DNA from: Aeromicrobium sp. Root495
Lineage (GTDB): Bacteria; Actinomycetota; Actinomycetes; Propionibacteriales; Nocardioidaceae
Assembly: GCF_001426755.1 (NCBI RefSeq)
Contig: NZ_LMFJ01000001.1
Span: 409,887-473,886 of the forward strand
Direction of reading: 5' to 3'
Length of the DNA stretch: 64,000 bases
A program made the position numbers and the translations under genes. Within the stretch, counting starts at the first letter, position 1. The number at the start of each line of letters is the position of its first letter. Of this stretch, positions 54,850 through 63,892 are shown one piece after another. Under the pieces are notes generated by a model. It saw only the letters and a program-made list of their open reading frames with translations. It was not told where the DNA came from and searched no databases.

Positions 54850-56553
54850 CTACTGGGCCGACCGCACCCTGAGGCCGGTGACCGGGACGGTCACGGTGCC
54901 GGAGGGGTCGGTGAAGAAGTCGTTGCCCTGGTCGTCCACCACGATGAACGCCGGGAAGTCCTCCACCTCGATCTTCCAGACCGCCTCCATGCCGAGCTCG
55001 GGGTACTCCAGCACCTCCTGGCTCTTGATGCAGTCCTGGGCCAGGCGAGCCGCCGGGCCGCCGATGGAGCCGAGGTAGAAGCCGCCGAACTCCTGGCACG
55101 CCTCCGTGACCTGCTTGCTGCGGTTGCCCTTGGCCAGCATCACCATGGACCCGCCGGCGGCCTGGAAGGCCTTCACGTAGGAGTCCATGCGCCCGGCCGT
55201 CGTGGGGCCGAAGGAGCCCGACGCCATGCCCTCGGGCGTCTTGGCCGGTCCGGCGTAGTAGACGGGGTGGTTCTTCATGTACTCCGGCATGGGCCGGCCG
55301 GCGTCGAGAAGCTCCTGGATCTTGGCGTGGGCGATGTCGCGGGCCACCACGAGCGGTCCCGTGAGCGAGAGCCTGGTCTTCACCGGGTGCTTGCGGAGCT
55401 CGGCGAGGATCTCCTCCATGGGCAGGGTGAGGTCGATGGGGACCACCTCGCCGCCCTGGATGAGGTTCTCCGTGGTGGTGTCCGGCAGGTACTGCGCCGG
55501 GTCCGTCTCGAGCTGCTCCAGGAAGACGCCCTCCGCCGTGATCTTGCCGAGCGCCTGGCGGTCGGCCGAGCAGGAGACCGCGATGGCCACGGGGCAGGAG
55601 GCGCCGTGGCGGGGGAGCCGCACCACCCGGACGTCGTGGCAGAAGTACTTGCCGCCGAACTGCGCGCCGATGCCGAAGGACTGGGTGAGCTTGAAGACCT
55701 CATCCTCGAGCTCGAGGTCGCGGAAGCCGTGGGCGCTCATGGAGCCCTCGGTGGGCAGGGCGTCGAGGTAGTGCGCGCTGGCGTACTTGGCCGTCTTGAG
55801 GGCGAACTCCGCGCTCGTGCCGCCGATGACGACGGCGAGGTGGTACGGCGGGCACGCCGCCGTGCCGAGCCCGCGGATCTTCTCGTCGAGGAACTCGAGC
55901 AGGCGCTTGGGGTTGAGGATCGCCTTCGTCTCCTGGAACAGGAACGACTTGTTGGCCGAGCCGCCGCCCTTGGCCATGAAGAGGAACTTGTACTCGGGGG
56001 CCTTCCCCTCGGTGCCGGGCGTGGAGTAGAGCTCGATCTGCGCCGGGAGGTTGGTGCCGGTGTTCTTCTCCTCGTACGTGGTGAGCGGCGCGAGCTGGCT
56101 GTACCGCAGGTTGAGGTTCGTGTAGGCGTCGTAGACGCCCTTCGCGATCCACTCGGCGTCGTCGCTGCCCGTGAGGACGCCCTCGGACTTCTTGCCCATG
56201 ACGATGGCCGTGCCGGTGTCCTGGCACATGGGCAGCACGCCACCGGCCGAGATGTTGACGTTCTTCAGCAGGTCGAGCGCCACGAAGCGGTCGTTGCCGG
56301 ACGCCTCCGGGTCGTCGATGATCGTGCGGAGCTGGGCGAGGTGGGCGGGGCGCAGGTAGTGGCTGATGTCGTGCACGGCCTCGCTCGTGAGGCGCTGGAT
56401 GACCTCCGGGTCGACCTGGAGGAAGGTCTTGGTGGACCCGTCCGGCAGCGGGACCTCGACGGTGCGGACGCCCTCGCTCGTGACGAGTCGGTAGGGCGTG
56501 TCGTCCGGTCCGGTCGGAAGGAGGTCGGAGTAGAGGAACTCTGCGTCAGCCAC
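54850..56553 (-). CDS. Class I (4Fe-4S) fumarate hydratase
   Basis: Oxygen-sensitive fumarase unrelated to FumC. The 567-residue protein carries three conserved Cys that should hold the 4Fe-4S cluster: Cys110 (PMCQDTG), Cys234 (TAACPPYH) and Cys328 (VSCSAD). The C-terminal half has [16 protein letters not shown] and [11 protein letters not shown], both typical. Start is GTG, with TATCGT about 8 bases upstream and no ribosome site. Having both fumarase classes side by side gives cover for iron- or oxygen-stressed and relaxed conditions. Confidence 0.95.
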   Translation of the reverse strand: MADAEFLYSDLLPTGPDDTPYRLVTSEGVRTVEVPLPDGSTKTFLQVDPEVIQRLTSEAVHDISHYLRPAHLAQLRTIIDDPEASGNDRFVALDLLKNVNISAGGVLPMCQDTGTAIVMGKKSEGVLTGSDDAEWIAKGVYDAYTNLNLRYSQLAPLTTYEEKNTGTNLPAQIELYSTPGTEGKAPEYKFLFMAKGGGSANKSFLFQETKAILNPKRLLEFLDEKIRGLGTAACPPYHLAVVIGGTSAEFALKTAKYASAHYLDALPTEGSMSAHGFRDLELEDEVFKLTQSFGIGAQFGGKYFCHDVRVVRLPRHGASCPVAIAVSCSADRQALGKITAEGVFLEQLETDPAQYLPDTTTENLIQGGEVVPIDLTLPMEEILAELRKHPVKTRLSLTGPLVVARDIAHAKIQELLDAGRPMPEYMKNHPVYYAGPAKTPEGMASGSFGPTTAGRMDSYVKAFQAAGGSMVMLAKGNRSKQVTEACQEFGGFYLGSIGGPAARLAQDCIKSQEVLEYPELGMEAVWKIEVEDFPAFIVVDDQGNDFFTDPSGTVTVPVTGLRVRSAQ

Positions 56554-56576
56554 GATCAGGGACGATACCGCGCCGG

Positions 56577-57209
56577 CTACGGCTTCCTGCCGGAGATCAG
56601 CCAGTAGTCGGACTCACGGTTCCCGAGGAGCACCGGGACGCGGATTGAGGTGACCTTCTCGAAGTGGGTGCGCAGGTCGCGGCGGAGCTCCTTGGAGTCG
56701 GCCCACGACCAGACCACGAGGTGGCCGCCAGGGCGCAGGCGCTCGGCGCACACGTGCAGGAAGTCGGGCTGGTAGAGCTCGGCGTTGTGCTGGTGCACGA
56801 GGTGGTCGGGCCCGTTGTCGACGTCGAGGCAGATGGCGTCGAGGCTCTGCGGGTCCTGGGCCGCCACGACGTCGCGCACGTCGCCCACGACGATCTCGAT
56901 GCGATCGTCGTCGAGCGGTCCGGCCCCGTGCCCGTCCTGCACGGCCGCGACCACCGTCCTGTGCAGCTCGGCCACGACCACCCTTCGGGCGCCCTGGGCG
57001 AGCATCTCCGCGGCGGTGAAGCCGAGGCCGAGACCGCCCACCAGCACCTCACGGGCGCCCTGGTCGAGCACGTGGGTGGCGAGGAGCCGTTCGGAGGTCG
57101 TCTCGACGTCGTCCATCACGAACACGCCGTTGACGCGCAGCTCGAGCGCGCCGTCGGCCCGGCGTCGGAGGTGGACGGGGTCGGTCTCGGGGGCCGGCCC
57201 CTCGGTCAC
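56577..57209 (-). CDS. Spermidine synthase-like methyltransferase-fold protein
   Basis: The 210-residue protein has the Rossmann-type SAM/decarboxy-SAM fold: [16 protein letters not shown] (motif I), [11 protein letters not shown] (motif II, acidic Glu), [10 protein letters not shown], and [12 protein letters not shown]. It lacks the N-terminal beta-barrel of true spermidine synthases. The GTG start overlaps the lipoprotein stop by 4 bases, so it is the third gene of a coupled unit with the 972-residue protein and the lipoprotein. Substrate unknown; whether it modifies its neighbours is open. Confidence 0.8.
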   Translation of the reverse strand: MTEGPAPETDPVHLRRRADGALELRVNGVFVMDDVETTSERLLATHVLDQGAREVLVGGLGLGFTAAEMLAQGARRVVVAELHRTVVAAVQDGHGAGPLDDDRIEIVVGDVRDVVAAQDPQSLDAICLDVDNGPDHLVHQHNAELYQPDFLHVCAERLRPGGHLVVWSWADSKELRRDLRTHFEKVTSIRVPVLLGNRESDYWLISGRKP

Positions 57210-57742
57210 CGACCGGCCGCTTCGTCGAACGTGGCGTCGTAGGTGTCGTTGAGGCTCAGGCGCTGGCCGGTCTCGTCCTGCCAGTCGTTCTCGACGCGGT
57301 CGGCGAGGGTGGCCAGGCTCGTGAGCGAGGCCGAGTCCTGGGCGATCTCGTCGTAGGGGCGCAGCGCCCCGTCGTCGAAGAGCGCGGAGAAGTCGGCCTC
57401 GCTGCTGTAGCGGTCGCTCCACCAGCCGGCGACCCGGTAGTTCCTGCGGAGATCGGCGTCGGCGGTCAGCTCGCGGGGTCCGTCTGCTGCGGCCTTGCCG
57501 TCGGCCTCGCCCGCCTCACGCAGCGCGGTGCGCAGCGCCGAGGTGTCCTTGGAGGTGATGGCGGACGTGACGGCGTCGTCCACGACGTCCTGGTCCTCGC
57601 CGGGGGCAGAGGCAGAGGCAGACGTGCTGGGGCTGTCGTCGGACGGAGTCGTCTGGGTCACGGTGGGCTCCGGGGAGTCGTCGTCGGAGGTGCAGCCGCT
57701 GAGCGCGAGCGCACCGATGAGCAGGAAGGCGGCGAGCCTCAT
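57206..57742 (-). CDS. Lipoprotein that repeats the C-terminal flanks of the 972-residue protein
   Basis: The 178-residue protein has a clear lipoprotein signal (MRLAAFLLIGALALSGC, Cys17) and an acidic Ser/Thr linker to about residue 50. Residues 54-85 (TSALRTALREAGEADGK) match 684-712 of the upstream protein (TDALREALRRAGDFDGR). Residues 98-173 match its 815-891, for example AQDSASLTSLATLADRVEND against SQDSATLSDMSRLADNAQDD and LNDTYDATFD against FNDTYDDTFD. The roughly 100 residues between, which in the larger protein include a hydrophobic Gly-rich segment, are missing. ATG overlaps the upstream stop by 4 bases. Not a family I recognise. Confidence 0.8.
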   Translation of the reverse strand: MRLAAFLLIGALALSGCTSDDDSPEPTVTQTTPSDDSPSTSASASAPGEDQDVVDDAVTSAITSKDTSALRTALREAGEADGKAAADGPRELTADADLRRNYRVAGWWSDRYSSEADFSALFDDGALRPYDEIAQDSASLTSLATLADRVENDWQDETGQRLSLNDTYDATFDEAAGR

Positions 57743-60657
57743 CGATCCGTTCCCACGTGGTCCTCCTGCGGCGACCAGTCGTTCTCCGGCGCCACCGGCT
57801 GACGGCCACGGTACTGGGGTCCGCCCTCAGGCTTCGGGTTCTCGGCGTACCACTCGTCGAGGTGGCGGCCGTAGAGGTAGCGGCGCATGGCCTCGTCGTC
57901 GTGGACGTCGGTGTTGGTCGGCTCGACGGCCTCGCCGTCCTCGTCGGTGTTGTCGTTGTCGGCGTTGGCGTTCTCCAGGGAGGTGTCGAACGTGTCGTCA
58001 TACGTGTCGTTGAAGCTGAAGCTGTCGCCCGTGCGGTCGTTCCAGTCGTCCTGCGCGTTGTCGGCTAGGCGTGACATGTCCGACAGCGTCGCAGAGTCCT
58101 GGGAGGCGTCGTAGTACGACTTGGGCGAGCCGTCGGCGTTGTACACCGAGGCGTAGTCGGGGTCGTTGGCGTACTGCCCGGCGTACCAGCTGGCGATGCG
58201 GATGTTGCGCTGGCTGTCGGCGTCGCGGCGGGCGTCCTGCAGGAGCCGGTCGCGGTTCTCGTCGTCGATCTCGTCGAAGTTGGGCACGTCCTGCTCGCCC
58301 AGCACCTCGTCGACGATGGGTCCGGTGAACGTGCCCACCGCACCGCTCAGGAACGGGCCGGCGCCCGGCACGAAGCCCAGGCCGGTTCCGGCGATGCCGG
58401 ACAGCACGTTGATGGAGGTGGCAGTGGCGGCGCGTCGACGGTTCTCCTCGATGATCTCGGCCACCTCGTCGGCGTGCTCGCCCTCGGTGCGGTCGGAGGC
58501 CCAGTCGATCGTGGCCGACTTCATGCGGCCGTCGAAGTCGCCAGCTCGGCGCAGGGCCTCGCGCAGGGCGTCGGTGTCGCCGCTGTGCACCGCCTCGCGG
58601 ACCTGGTTGTCGAAGTAGGCCTGGGCCTGGCCCTGCCAGGCGATCGGGTCCTCGCCGTTGCTGTTGCCGCTGTTGGCGACGAACTTGAGGAACCCGTCCT
58701 GGCTGTCGTTGGAGAGCTGCGCGAAGACCCCGTTCTCGTCGTGGCCCACGCCGTCGGGCGTGCCGGTGGTGGCGGGCCGGCCGAAGGAGTCGATCCAGCG
58801 CGAACCGACGTCGAGCACGGAGTCGCTCATGTTCTCGCCCATCCGGTTCTCCCACGTGATGGGGTCGCCGGCGATGTCGGACATGAGCTCGGAGGCGGCG
58901 CGGGCCTGCAGGTCCATGTCGCCGCCGCCACCCTGCGTGTGGTCGGTGCCGGACTTGATGAGCTCCTCGGCGCCGGACGCGTCGATCCACGGTGCGGTGA
59001 GGAGCGCGCGCCGCGAGTCGTCCTCGAGCAGGACGGTGGACGAGGAGTTCTCGTTGCGCGCCGTGATGCCGAGCAGGTCGCTGACACCGCTGTCGTCCTG
59101 GGTGAAGTCGAGCCCGTGGTACTCGCGGCCGGCGCCGCCGCGACCGCCACCGGTGTAGTAGCCGTGCGACTCGGCCGTCTCGTCGATCGTGTTGAGGTCC
59201 TGCTTGACCTCGATGGCCTGGTGCGCGAGGTCGACGCCGAACTGGTCGCCGGGGCGCACGCCGTCGGACGCGCTGGACAGCAGGTCGCCCCAGCCGTTGA
59301 CGGCGCCGAGGCCGTCGACGGTGTTGAACTGGTCCTGGCCGATGGTCTCGATCGTGTACTCGCCGCTTCCACCGCGGCCGCGGGGACCGTTGACGGTCTC
59401 CTCGCCGGGAGCGGTGCCGAGCAGGCCGCCGGAGCCGTCGGGGTGACCGACGCGCTGGTTGACGAGGTCCTGGATGGCCTGCGGCATCTCGTTGAGGGAG
59501 ATGCGGCCGTCGGCGGGGGACAGGCTGCTGCCGAGGTAGGCGGCGCTGTCGATGCCGGCGTCGTCGCGCTGGACCTCGGGGTTGCTGTAGTTGAGGATCG
59601 AGTCGGCGATGGGCCGCATGGCCTGGTCGACCATGGAGTCGGCCGCGTACGGCGGCATGCCGGAGGGGATCGCGTTGCGGATGGTGGTGGAGAGGCCCGC
59701 GAGGTTCTCGGCACCCACGGAGTTGAGGTACTGCTCGATGTAGGCCGCCTCGGAGGCCGTCATCTTGTGACCGTCGGCGATCGACTCGTTGATGGCCTGG
59801 AGGCGGGCCGTGGAGTCGGCGATGTCGTTGTAGGTGCCGTCGCCCTCGACGACGCCGTTGAGGATGTCGGCGTCGACCGCCGCCTGGCCCAGGACCAGGT
59901 TGGTGAGGGCGGGCGACAGGTGGGGGAGCGCCATGATCTCGAGGAGTCCGGCCGAGACCTCGGGGTTGTCCTGGATGTACTGCTGGGTCTCCTCGAGCGA
60001 CATCGTGGCGAAGTCAGGGAGCGTGCCGTTGTCGATGGCGTTCTGCAGGGCCTGGCGCTTCTCGTCGGGCGTGAGGGGGACGTCGGGCCACAGGGTGGCG
60101 GCACCGAGGGGGATGTAGCCGGAGGTGAGCAGCTTCTTGACGTTCTCGTCGCTGTAGTTGCGGAACATCGAGGCGACCTCGTCGGTCGCGGTGTCGAGCG
60201 TCGTGACGGCGGTGTTGTACTCGCCCTGGAGCTCGGACTTCACCTGCGCCTTGAGCTCGTTGTAGTCGGGGCGATCGGGGTCGTCGCGCATGTCGGGGTC
60301 GTGGACCACCGAGCTGTAGCGGGACTGGGTCTGGGTGCGCAGACGCTCGTTGAGGTCCTCGACCTTCTCGTCGAAGGTCTCGACCGCGGCGGCGAACTGG
60401 TTCATGAGCCCGACGGCGTAGTTGCCCTTCTGGGCGATGCTGCGCGAGAGCTGGGCGGCCTGCTGCGGGTTGGAGCGCGTGCCGGCCTCGATGTCGCCCT
60501 CGAGCTGACCGGCGATGGCCTGGTCGTCGCCGTCGAGCTCGCCCGCCAGGCCCTGGATGACGGTGGTGTTCTGGGCCGGCGTCTCGGCCGCGGTCCGGAT
60601 CTGGGCGGCGGTGACGCCGCCGTACAGGTCTCCGTAGTTCTCGAAGTCAGCAACCAT
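57739..60657 (-). CDS. 972-residue protein of unknown function, possible surface or type VII-like effector
   Basis: No signal peptide. The N-terminal 110 residues are helical (IRTAAETPAQNTTVIQGL to VEDLNERL), of the general kind found in WXG/LXG secretion substrates but without a WXG motif. A long, acidic, mostly helical body of TPR-like character follows, with Gly-rich linkers at about 410-500. Near 684-712 and 815-891 are the segments shared with the downstream lipoprotein. Between them, at about 747-787, is a hydrophobic Gly-rich stretch (GIAGTGLGFVPGAGPFLSG) able to insert in membranes. The C-terminus (about 892-972) is acidic, then Pro-rich. AGGGGGGAA precedes the ATG. It may be related to mycobacterial TPR-repeat-region proteins; function unproven. 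Confidence 0.75.
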   Translation of the reverse strand: MVADFENYGDLYGGVTAAQIRTAAETPAQNTTVIQGLAGELDGDDQAIAGQLEGDIEAGTRSNPQQAAQLSRSIAQKGNYAVGLMNQFAAAVETFDEKVEDLNERLRTQTQSRYSSVVHDPDMRDDPDRPDYNELKAQVKSELQGEYNTAVTTLDTATDEVASMFRNYSDENVKKLLTSGYIPLGAATLWPDVPLTPDEKRQALQNAIDNGTLPDFATMSLEETQQYIQDNPEVSAGLLEIMALPHLSPALTNLVLGQAAVDADILNGVVEGDGTYNDIADSTARLQAINESIADGHKMTASEAAYIEQYLNSVGAENLAGLSTTIRNAIPSGMPPYAADSMVDQAMRPIADSILNYSNPEVQRDDAGIDSAAYLGSSLSPADGRISLNEMPQAIQDLVNQRVGHPDGSGGLLGTAPGEETVNGPRGRGGSGEYTIETIGQDQFNTVDGLGAVNGWGDLLSSASDGVRPGDQFGVDLAHQAIEVKQDLNTIDETAESHGYYTGGGRGGAGREYHGLDFTQDDSGVSDLLGITARNENSSSTVLLEDDSRRALLTAPWIDASGAEELIKSGTDHTQGGGGDMDLQARAASELMSDIAGDPITWENRMGENMSDSVLDVGSRWIDSFGRPATTGTPDGVGHDENGVFAQLSNDSQDGFLKFVANSGNSNGEDPIAWQGQAQAYFDNQVREAVHSGDTDALREALRRAGDFDGRMKSATIDWASDRTEGEHADEVAEIIEENRRRAATATSINVLSGIAGTGLGFVPGAGPFLSGAVGTFTGPIVDEVLGEQDVPNFDEIDDENRDRLLQDARRDADSQRNIRIASWYAGQYANDPDYASVYNADGSPKSYYDASQDSATLSDMSRLADNAQDDWNDRTGDSFSFNDTYDDTFDTSLENANADNDNTDEDGEAVEPTNTDVHDDEAMRRYLYGRHLDEWYAENPKPEGGPQYRGRQPVAPENDWSPQEDHVGTDR

Positions 60658-60684
60658 CTCGGTTCCCCCCTGGAATCGTGGTGG

Positions 60685-61323
60685 TCAGAGTCTAGGGGTA
60701 CGGGCTCGCTCGCGCTCCATGTCCCGGGCCAATTCCGGATGTGAGTACGGGCCGGACGCATGCAAGTGGTCGATGACGTTCTGCACGGACCGGTCGTCCT
60801 TGTCCTGGCTCATCTTCACCTTGAGCTCGAACCGGGTCACCTCGATGCGCAGCCCGACCGTGCCCCGCAGCGGACGCTCCGCCCAGACGGGGTCGAGATA
60901 CAGGGGCTCGTCGACGTGCTGCTCGAAGTGCGCGACGAGCCGCGTGAGGGTGGCGAGGTTCTCCGGCGTGTCCATGACGTGAGGACGGCCGTGCAGGTGG
61001 GCAGCCGTGAAGTTCCACGTGGGGGCCTGCGAGGAGCCCGGCTCGTACCAGCTGGGAGAGACGTAGCCGTGATGACCCTGCAGCACCACGAGCAGCTCCT
61101 CGCTCGTCGAGAGCTCGTGGATCCGGTCGTCCGGTCGGCCGAGGTGCGTGACGAGCGCGAGAGGCGTCCCGGGGTCCTCCGCCTCGGGCGCCAGCAGCAC
61201 GGGGTAGTGGGAGGCGACGAGGCCGCCCGCGGTCGGGCTCACGATCGTCGCCCAGGGATGCTCGCGGACCAGCGTGCGGACGAGCTCGGGGTCCTCCGAC
61301 GCGTGCTGGGGGTTGGGCCGCAC
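60685..61323 (-). CDS. FMN-binding negative regulator-like protein (PaiB family)
   Basis: The 212-residue protein is of the FMN_bind_2 family (PaiB), with a split-barrel flavin-binding fold: HPWATIVSPTAGGLVASHYPVLL, LALVTHLGRPDD, VVLQGHHGYVSPSWY and the PTWNFTAAHLHGRP motif. B. subtilis PaiB is described as a negative regulator of sporulation and protease genes; here a flavoenzyme role is equally likely. The GTG begins 5 bases after the alpha/beta hydrolase stop, so the two form one unit. Confidence 0.88.
   Translation of the reverse strand: MRPNPQHASEDPELVRTLVREHPWATIVSPTAGGLVASHYPVLLAPEAEDPGTPLALVTHLGRPDDRIHELSTSEELLVVLQGHHGYVSPSWYEPGSSQAPTWNFTAAHLHGRPHVMDTPENLATLTRLVAHFEQHVDEPLYLDPVWAERPLRGTVGLRIEVTRFELKVKMSQDKDDRSVQNVIDHLHASGPYSHPELARDMERERARTPRL
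60689..60694 (-). promoter_or_regulatory. Possible -10 box of the 972-residue protein operon
   Basis: TAGACT on the minus strand overlaps the last codons of the PaiB gene. It would start transcription near 60683, with a 25-base leader that holds the AGGGGGGAA ribosome binding site. The three-gene unit could thus be expressed apart from the genes upstream. Confidence 0.35.
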
Positions 61324-61328
61324 GTGGC

Positions 61329-62228
61329 TCAGACCTTGGCGGCGCGGGCCACGGTGTCGCTGATCTCGCTGATGATGGCAGCGTGGAGCTGGGTGGGGAT
61401 GTCGTGGGCCATCCCGGCGATCTCCACGTGGTGCGACCCCTTGATGGCGGCGGCCGTGGCCCGCCCGCCCGAGCGGTGCACGAGCGGGTCGCTCAGGCCG
61501 TGGATCACCGTGACCGGCATCGTGAGCGCGCCCAGCTGCTCGGTGCGGTCGGGCTGCGTGAGGACGGCGAGCATGTGGCGCAGGACGCCGCTCGCGATCC
61601 AGCCGCGGTCGTAGGTCTCCTCGGCCCGGGCCACGGAGTCCTCGAGCGTCGTGGGGAAGGCCGGTGACGCGATGAGCGCGCCCGTCTTGAGCGACCTCTC
61701 GATGTAGCTGTCGCGCGTGCGGCCCGAGCTGGCCAGCAGGCCCGGGATGAGCTTGGGGTGCTGCCAGCCGACGGTGCGCCGTCCTGTCGTGGACATGATG
61801 GAGACGAGTGACGACACCCGCTCGGGGTGTGCGATGGCCATCGTCTGGACGATCATGCCGCCCATCGAGACGCCCACGAGGTGAGCCGTCTCCAGCCCCA
61901 GCGCGTCGAGCAGCCCGTACGCGTCGTCGGCGAGGTCGGAGATCCCGTAGGGAGCACCGCCGCGACCCAGGAACGCCCGGATGACGGCGCCCCGGCCGAC
62001 CTTGTGCTGGCGCAGCTTGGTGGAGCGACCCGTGTCGCGGTTGTCGTAGCGGATGACGAAGTGCCCACGCTCTGCGAGCGCCTCGCAGAACGACGTGGTC
62101 CACCAGCCCATGGGGCCGCCGAGCCCCATCGCGAGCAGGACGGGCGGGTCGGACGGATCGCCGAAGGTCTCGTAGCAGAGGTCGATGCCCGAGGGCAGGT
62201 GGACGAACTGCTCGCCTGAACCAGTCAT
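61329..62228 (-). CDS. Alpha/beta hydrolase
   Basis: The 299-residue protein has a full catalytic triad visible: Ser121 in the nucleophile elbow GVSMGG, Asp247 (HGLSDPLV) and His275 (GMAHDIP), and an oxyanion region at MGLGGPMGWW. YDNRDTGRST before the cap is typical of the group related to aclacinomycin methylesterase and non-haem peroxidases. Substrate unknown. The ATG has CATACT at -12 to -7, and the adjacent GAGGGA is too close to serve as a ribosome site, so a leaderless start is likely. Confidence 0.88.
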   Translation of the reverse strand: MTGSGEQFVHLPSGIDLCYETFGDPSDPPVLLAMGLGGPMGWWTTSFCEALAERGHFVIRYDNRDTGRSTKLRQHKVGRGAVIRAFLGRGGAPYGISDLADDAYGLLDALGLETAHLVGVSMGGMIVQTMAIAHPERVSSLVSIMSTTGRRTVGWQHPKLIPGLLASSGRTRDSYIERSLKTGALIASPAFPTTLEDSVARAEETYDRGWIASGVLRHMLAVLTQPDRTEQLGALTMPVTVIHGLSDPLVHRSGGRATAAAIKGSHHVEIAGMAHDIPTQLHAAIISEISDTVARAAKV

Positions 62229-62234
62229 TCCCTC

Positions 62235-62240
62235 AGTATG
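62235..62240 (-). promoter_or_regulatory. -10 box for leaderless alpha/beta hydrolase transcript
   Basis: CATACT on the minus strand lies exactly at -12 to -7 of ATG 62228. Confidence 0.45.
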
Positions 62241-62274
62241 ACGGAGGCGGGATCAGCGTTCTCGGTCGCTCGGC

Positions 62275-63282
62275 TCAGTGCTCGTAGTCGATGGCCGAGT
62301 AGGCCTGGAGCTTGGTGAGCTGGTGCTCGCTCGTGATCTTGCGGATCGTGCCGCTGCGCGACCGCATGACGAGCGACTCGGTGTAGGCCTTGCCAGCGCC
62401 GTAGCGGACCCCGGCCATGAGCTCGCCGTCGGTGATGCCGGTGGCGACGAAGAAGCAGTCGTCGGCGGTGACGAGGTCGTTGGTGCCGAGCACGCGGTCG
62501 AGGTCGTGGCCGGCGTCGATGGCCCGCTGGCGCTCGTCGTCGTCGATGGGCCACAGCTTGCCCTGGATGGTGCCGCCGATGGCCTTGATGGCGCACGCGG
62601 TGATGATGCCCTCGGGCGTCCCGCCGATGCCGACCAGCAGGTCGACGCCGGTGTCGGGGCGGGCGGCGGTGATGCCGCCGGCGACGTCGCCGTCGATGAT
62701 GAACTTGATGCGGGCTCCGGCGGCGCGGATCTCGTCGACGAGGCCCTGGTGGCGGGGACGGTCGAGCACGCACACGGTGACGTCGCTGTTGGAGATGCCC
62801 TTGGCCTTGGCCACGAGCGCGATGTTCTCGGCCACGGGGAGGCGGATGTCGACGACGTCGGCCGCCTCGGGTCCGGCGATGAGCTTCTCCATGTAGAAGA
62901 CGGCCGACGGGTCGTACATGGAGCCTCGGGGTGCCACGGCCATGACGGAGACGGCGTTGGGCAGGCTCTTGGCGGTGAGGGTGGTGCCGTCGATGGGGTC
63001 GACGGCGACGTCGCACGCGGGTCCGGTGCCGTCGCCGACCTCCTCGCCGTTGAACAGCATGGGCGCCTCGTCCTTCTCGCCCTCGCCTATGACGACGACA
63101 CCGCTCATCTGCACGGTGTTGATGAGGCTGCGCATGGCGTTGACGGCCACGCCGTCAGCCCCGTTCTTGTCGCCGCGGCCGACCCAGCGGCCGGCGGCCA
63201 TGGCTCCTGCCTCGGTGACGCGCACCAGGTCGAGGGCGAGGTTGCGGTCCGGGGCCTGGGCGGCGGGCTTGAGGCTTTCCAC
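62275..63282 (-). CDS. glpX: Class II fructose-1,6-bisphosphatase
   Basis: Gluconeogenic enzyme that hydrolyses fructose-1,6-bisphosphate. The protein has [30 protein letters not shown], the metal-binding [11 protein letters not shown] and [14 protein letters not shown]. Two GTG starts are in frame, at 63288 and 63282. A perfect TAGGCT box directly abuts the first and is exactly at -12 to -7 of the second, so 63282 (335 residues) is chosen. No ribosome site is present. Position between fum genes and DUF4245 matches the Rv1098c-Rv1100 order (from memory). Confidence 0.93.
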   Translation of the reverse strand: MESLKPAAQAPDRNLALDLVRVTEAGAMAAGRWVGRGDKNGADGVAVNAMRSLINTVQMSGVVVIGEGEKDEAPMLFNGEEVGDGTGPACDVAVDPIDGTTLTAKSLPNAVSVMAVAPRGSMYDPSAVFYMEKLIAGPEAADVVDIRLPVAENIALVAKAKGISNSDVTVCVLDRPRHQGLVDEIRAAGARIKFIIDGDVAGGITAARPDTGVDLLVGIGGTPEGIITACAIKAIGGTIQGKLWPIDDDERQRAIDAGHDLDRVLGTNDLVTADDCFFVATGITDGELMAGVRYGAGKAYTESLVMRSRSGTIRKITSEHQLTKLQAYSAIDYEH

Positions 63283-63288
63283 GCGCAC

Positions 63289-63294
63289 AGCCTA
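63289..63294 (-). promoter_or_regulatory. -10 box for leaderless glpX transcript
   Basis: TAGGCT on the minus strand is at -12 to -7 of GTG 63282. If the GTG at 63288 were used, the box would touch the start codon, which is not compatible with initiation there. Confidence 0.5.
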
Positions 63295-63361
63295 GCGGCG
63301 CAGTGCCGCGGCAGGGGCCAAGGCCGACGGGGGAGTCGAGGATCACTAGGCTGGTGGGGAC

Positions 63362-63892
63362 ATGGCAGGCACGAGCAGCAGGGGCAATCCCTCGATGGCG
63401 GACGTGGTCCGCTCCGTCGTGGTGCTGGGGCTCATCATCCTGGCCCTGTGGGTCGTGGGCCGGCTGGTCACGGTGACGCCCGACGAGCCCACCTCGTCCG
63501 TCGACTACGCCCAGGCCGCCCAGCAGGTGGCAGACGCGGTTCCTTACGCCGTGCTCTCGCCGCCGCAGCTTCCCGACGGCTGGCGCGCCACCTCGGCCCG
63601 CCTCACCCAAGGTCGCTGGCACCTCGGCGTCGTGACCGACGACGACGAGTACGTGGGCCTCGAGCAGGACCAGAAGAGCGCCGCCACCCTGGTGCGGCAG
63701 TTCGCCAAGGGCAGCAAGGCGGCCGGCCAGGTCGACATCGCCGGATCCTCGTGGACCGAGCGCACCGCCTCGGACGGCGACGTCACCTACGTACGCACCG
63801 AGGGCGAGCTGACCACCCTGGTCACGGGCAGCGTCGGCAGGGCCGAGCTCAAGGACTACGTCGCGTCGCTCGCGGTCGTCTCGCCGCGCTGA
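63362..63892 (+). CDS. DUF4245 family membrane-anchored protein
   Basis: The 176-residue protein has one N-terminal membrane helix (about 13-34) and an extracellular domain with the family pattern AVLSPPQLPDGWRATSARL, HLGVVTDDDEYVGLEQ and SSWTERTASDGDVTYVR. Unknown function; it is the usual divergent neighbour of glpX in actinobacteria. TAGGCT at 63347-63352 is 10-15 bases before the ATG, giving a leader of only 2-3 bases. Confidence 0.88.
   Translation: MAGTSSRGNPSMADVVRSVVVLGLIILALWVVGRLVTVTPDEPTSSVDYAQAAQQVADAVPYAVLSPPQLPDGWRATSARLTQGRWHLGVVTDDDEYVGLEQDQKSAATLVRQFAKGSKAAGQVDIAGSSWTERTASDGDVTYVRTEGELTTLVTGSVGRAELKDYVASLAVVSPR

Noticed and set aside
58474..60744. A long open frame on the plus strand opposite the 972-residue gene
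   Set aside because: Its translation is low-complexity (Val/Gly/Asp/Glu-rich), the usual antisense shadow in high-GC DNA. The minus-strand frame has a ribosome site, normal composition and a downstream homologue.
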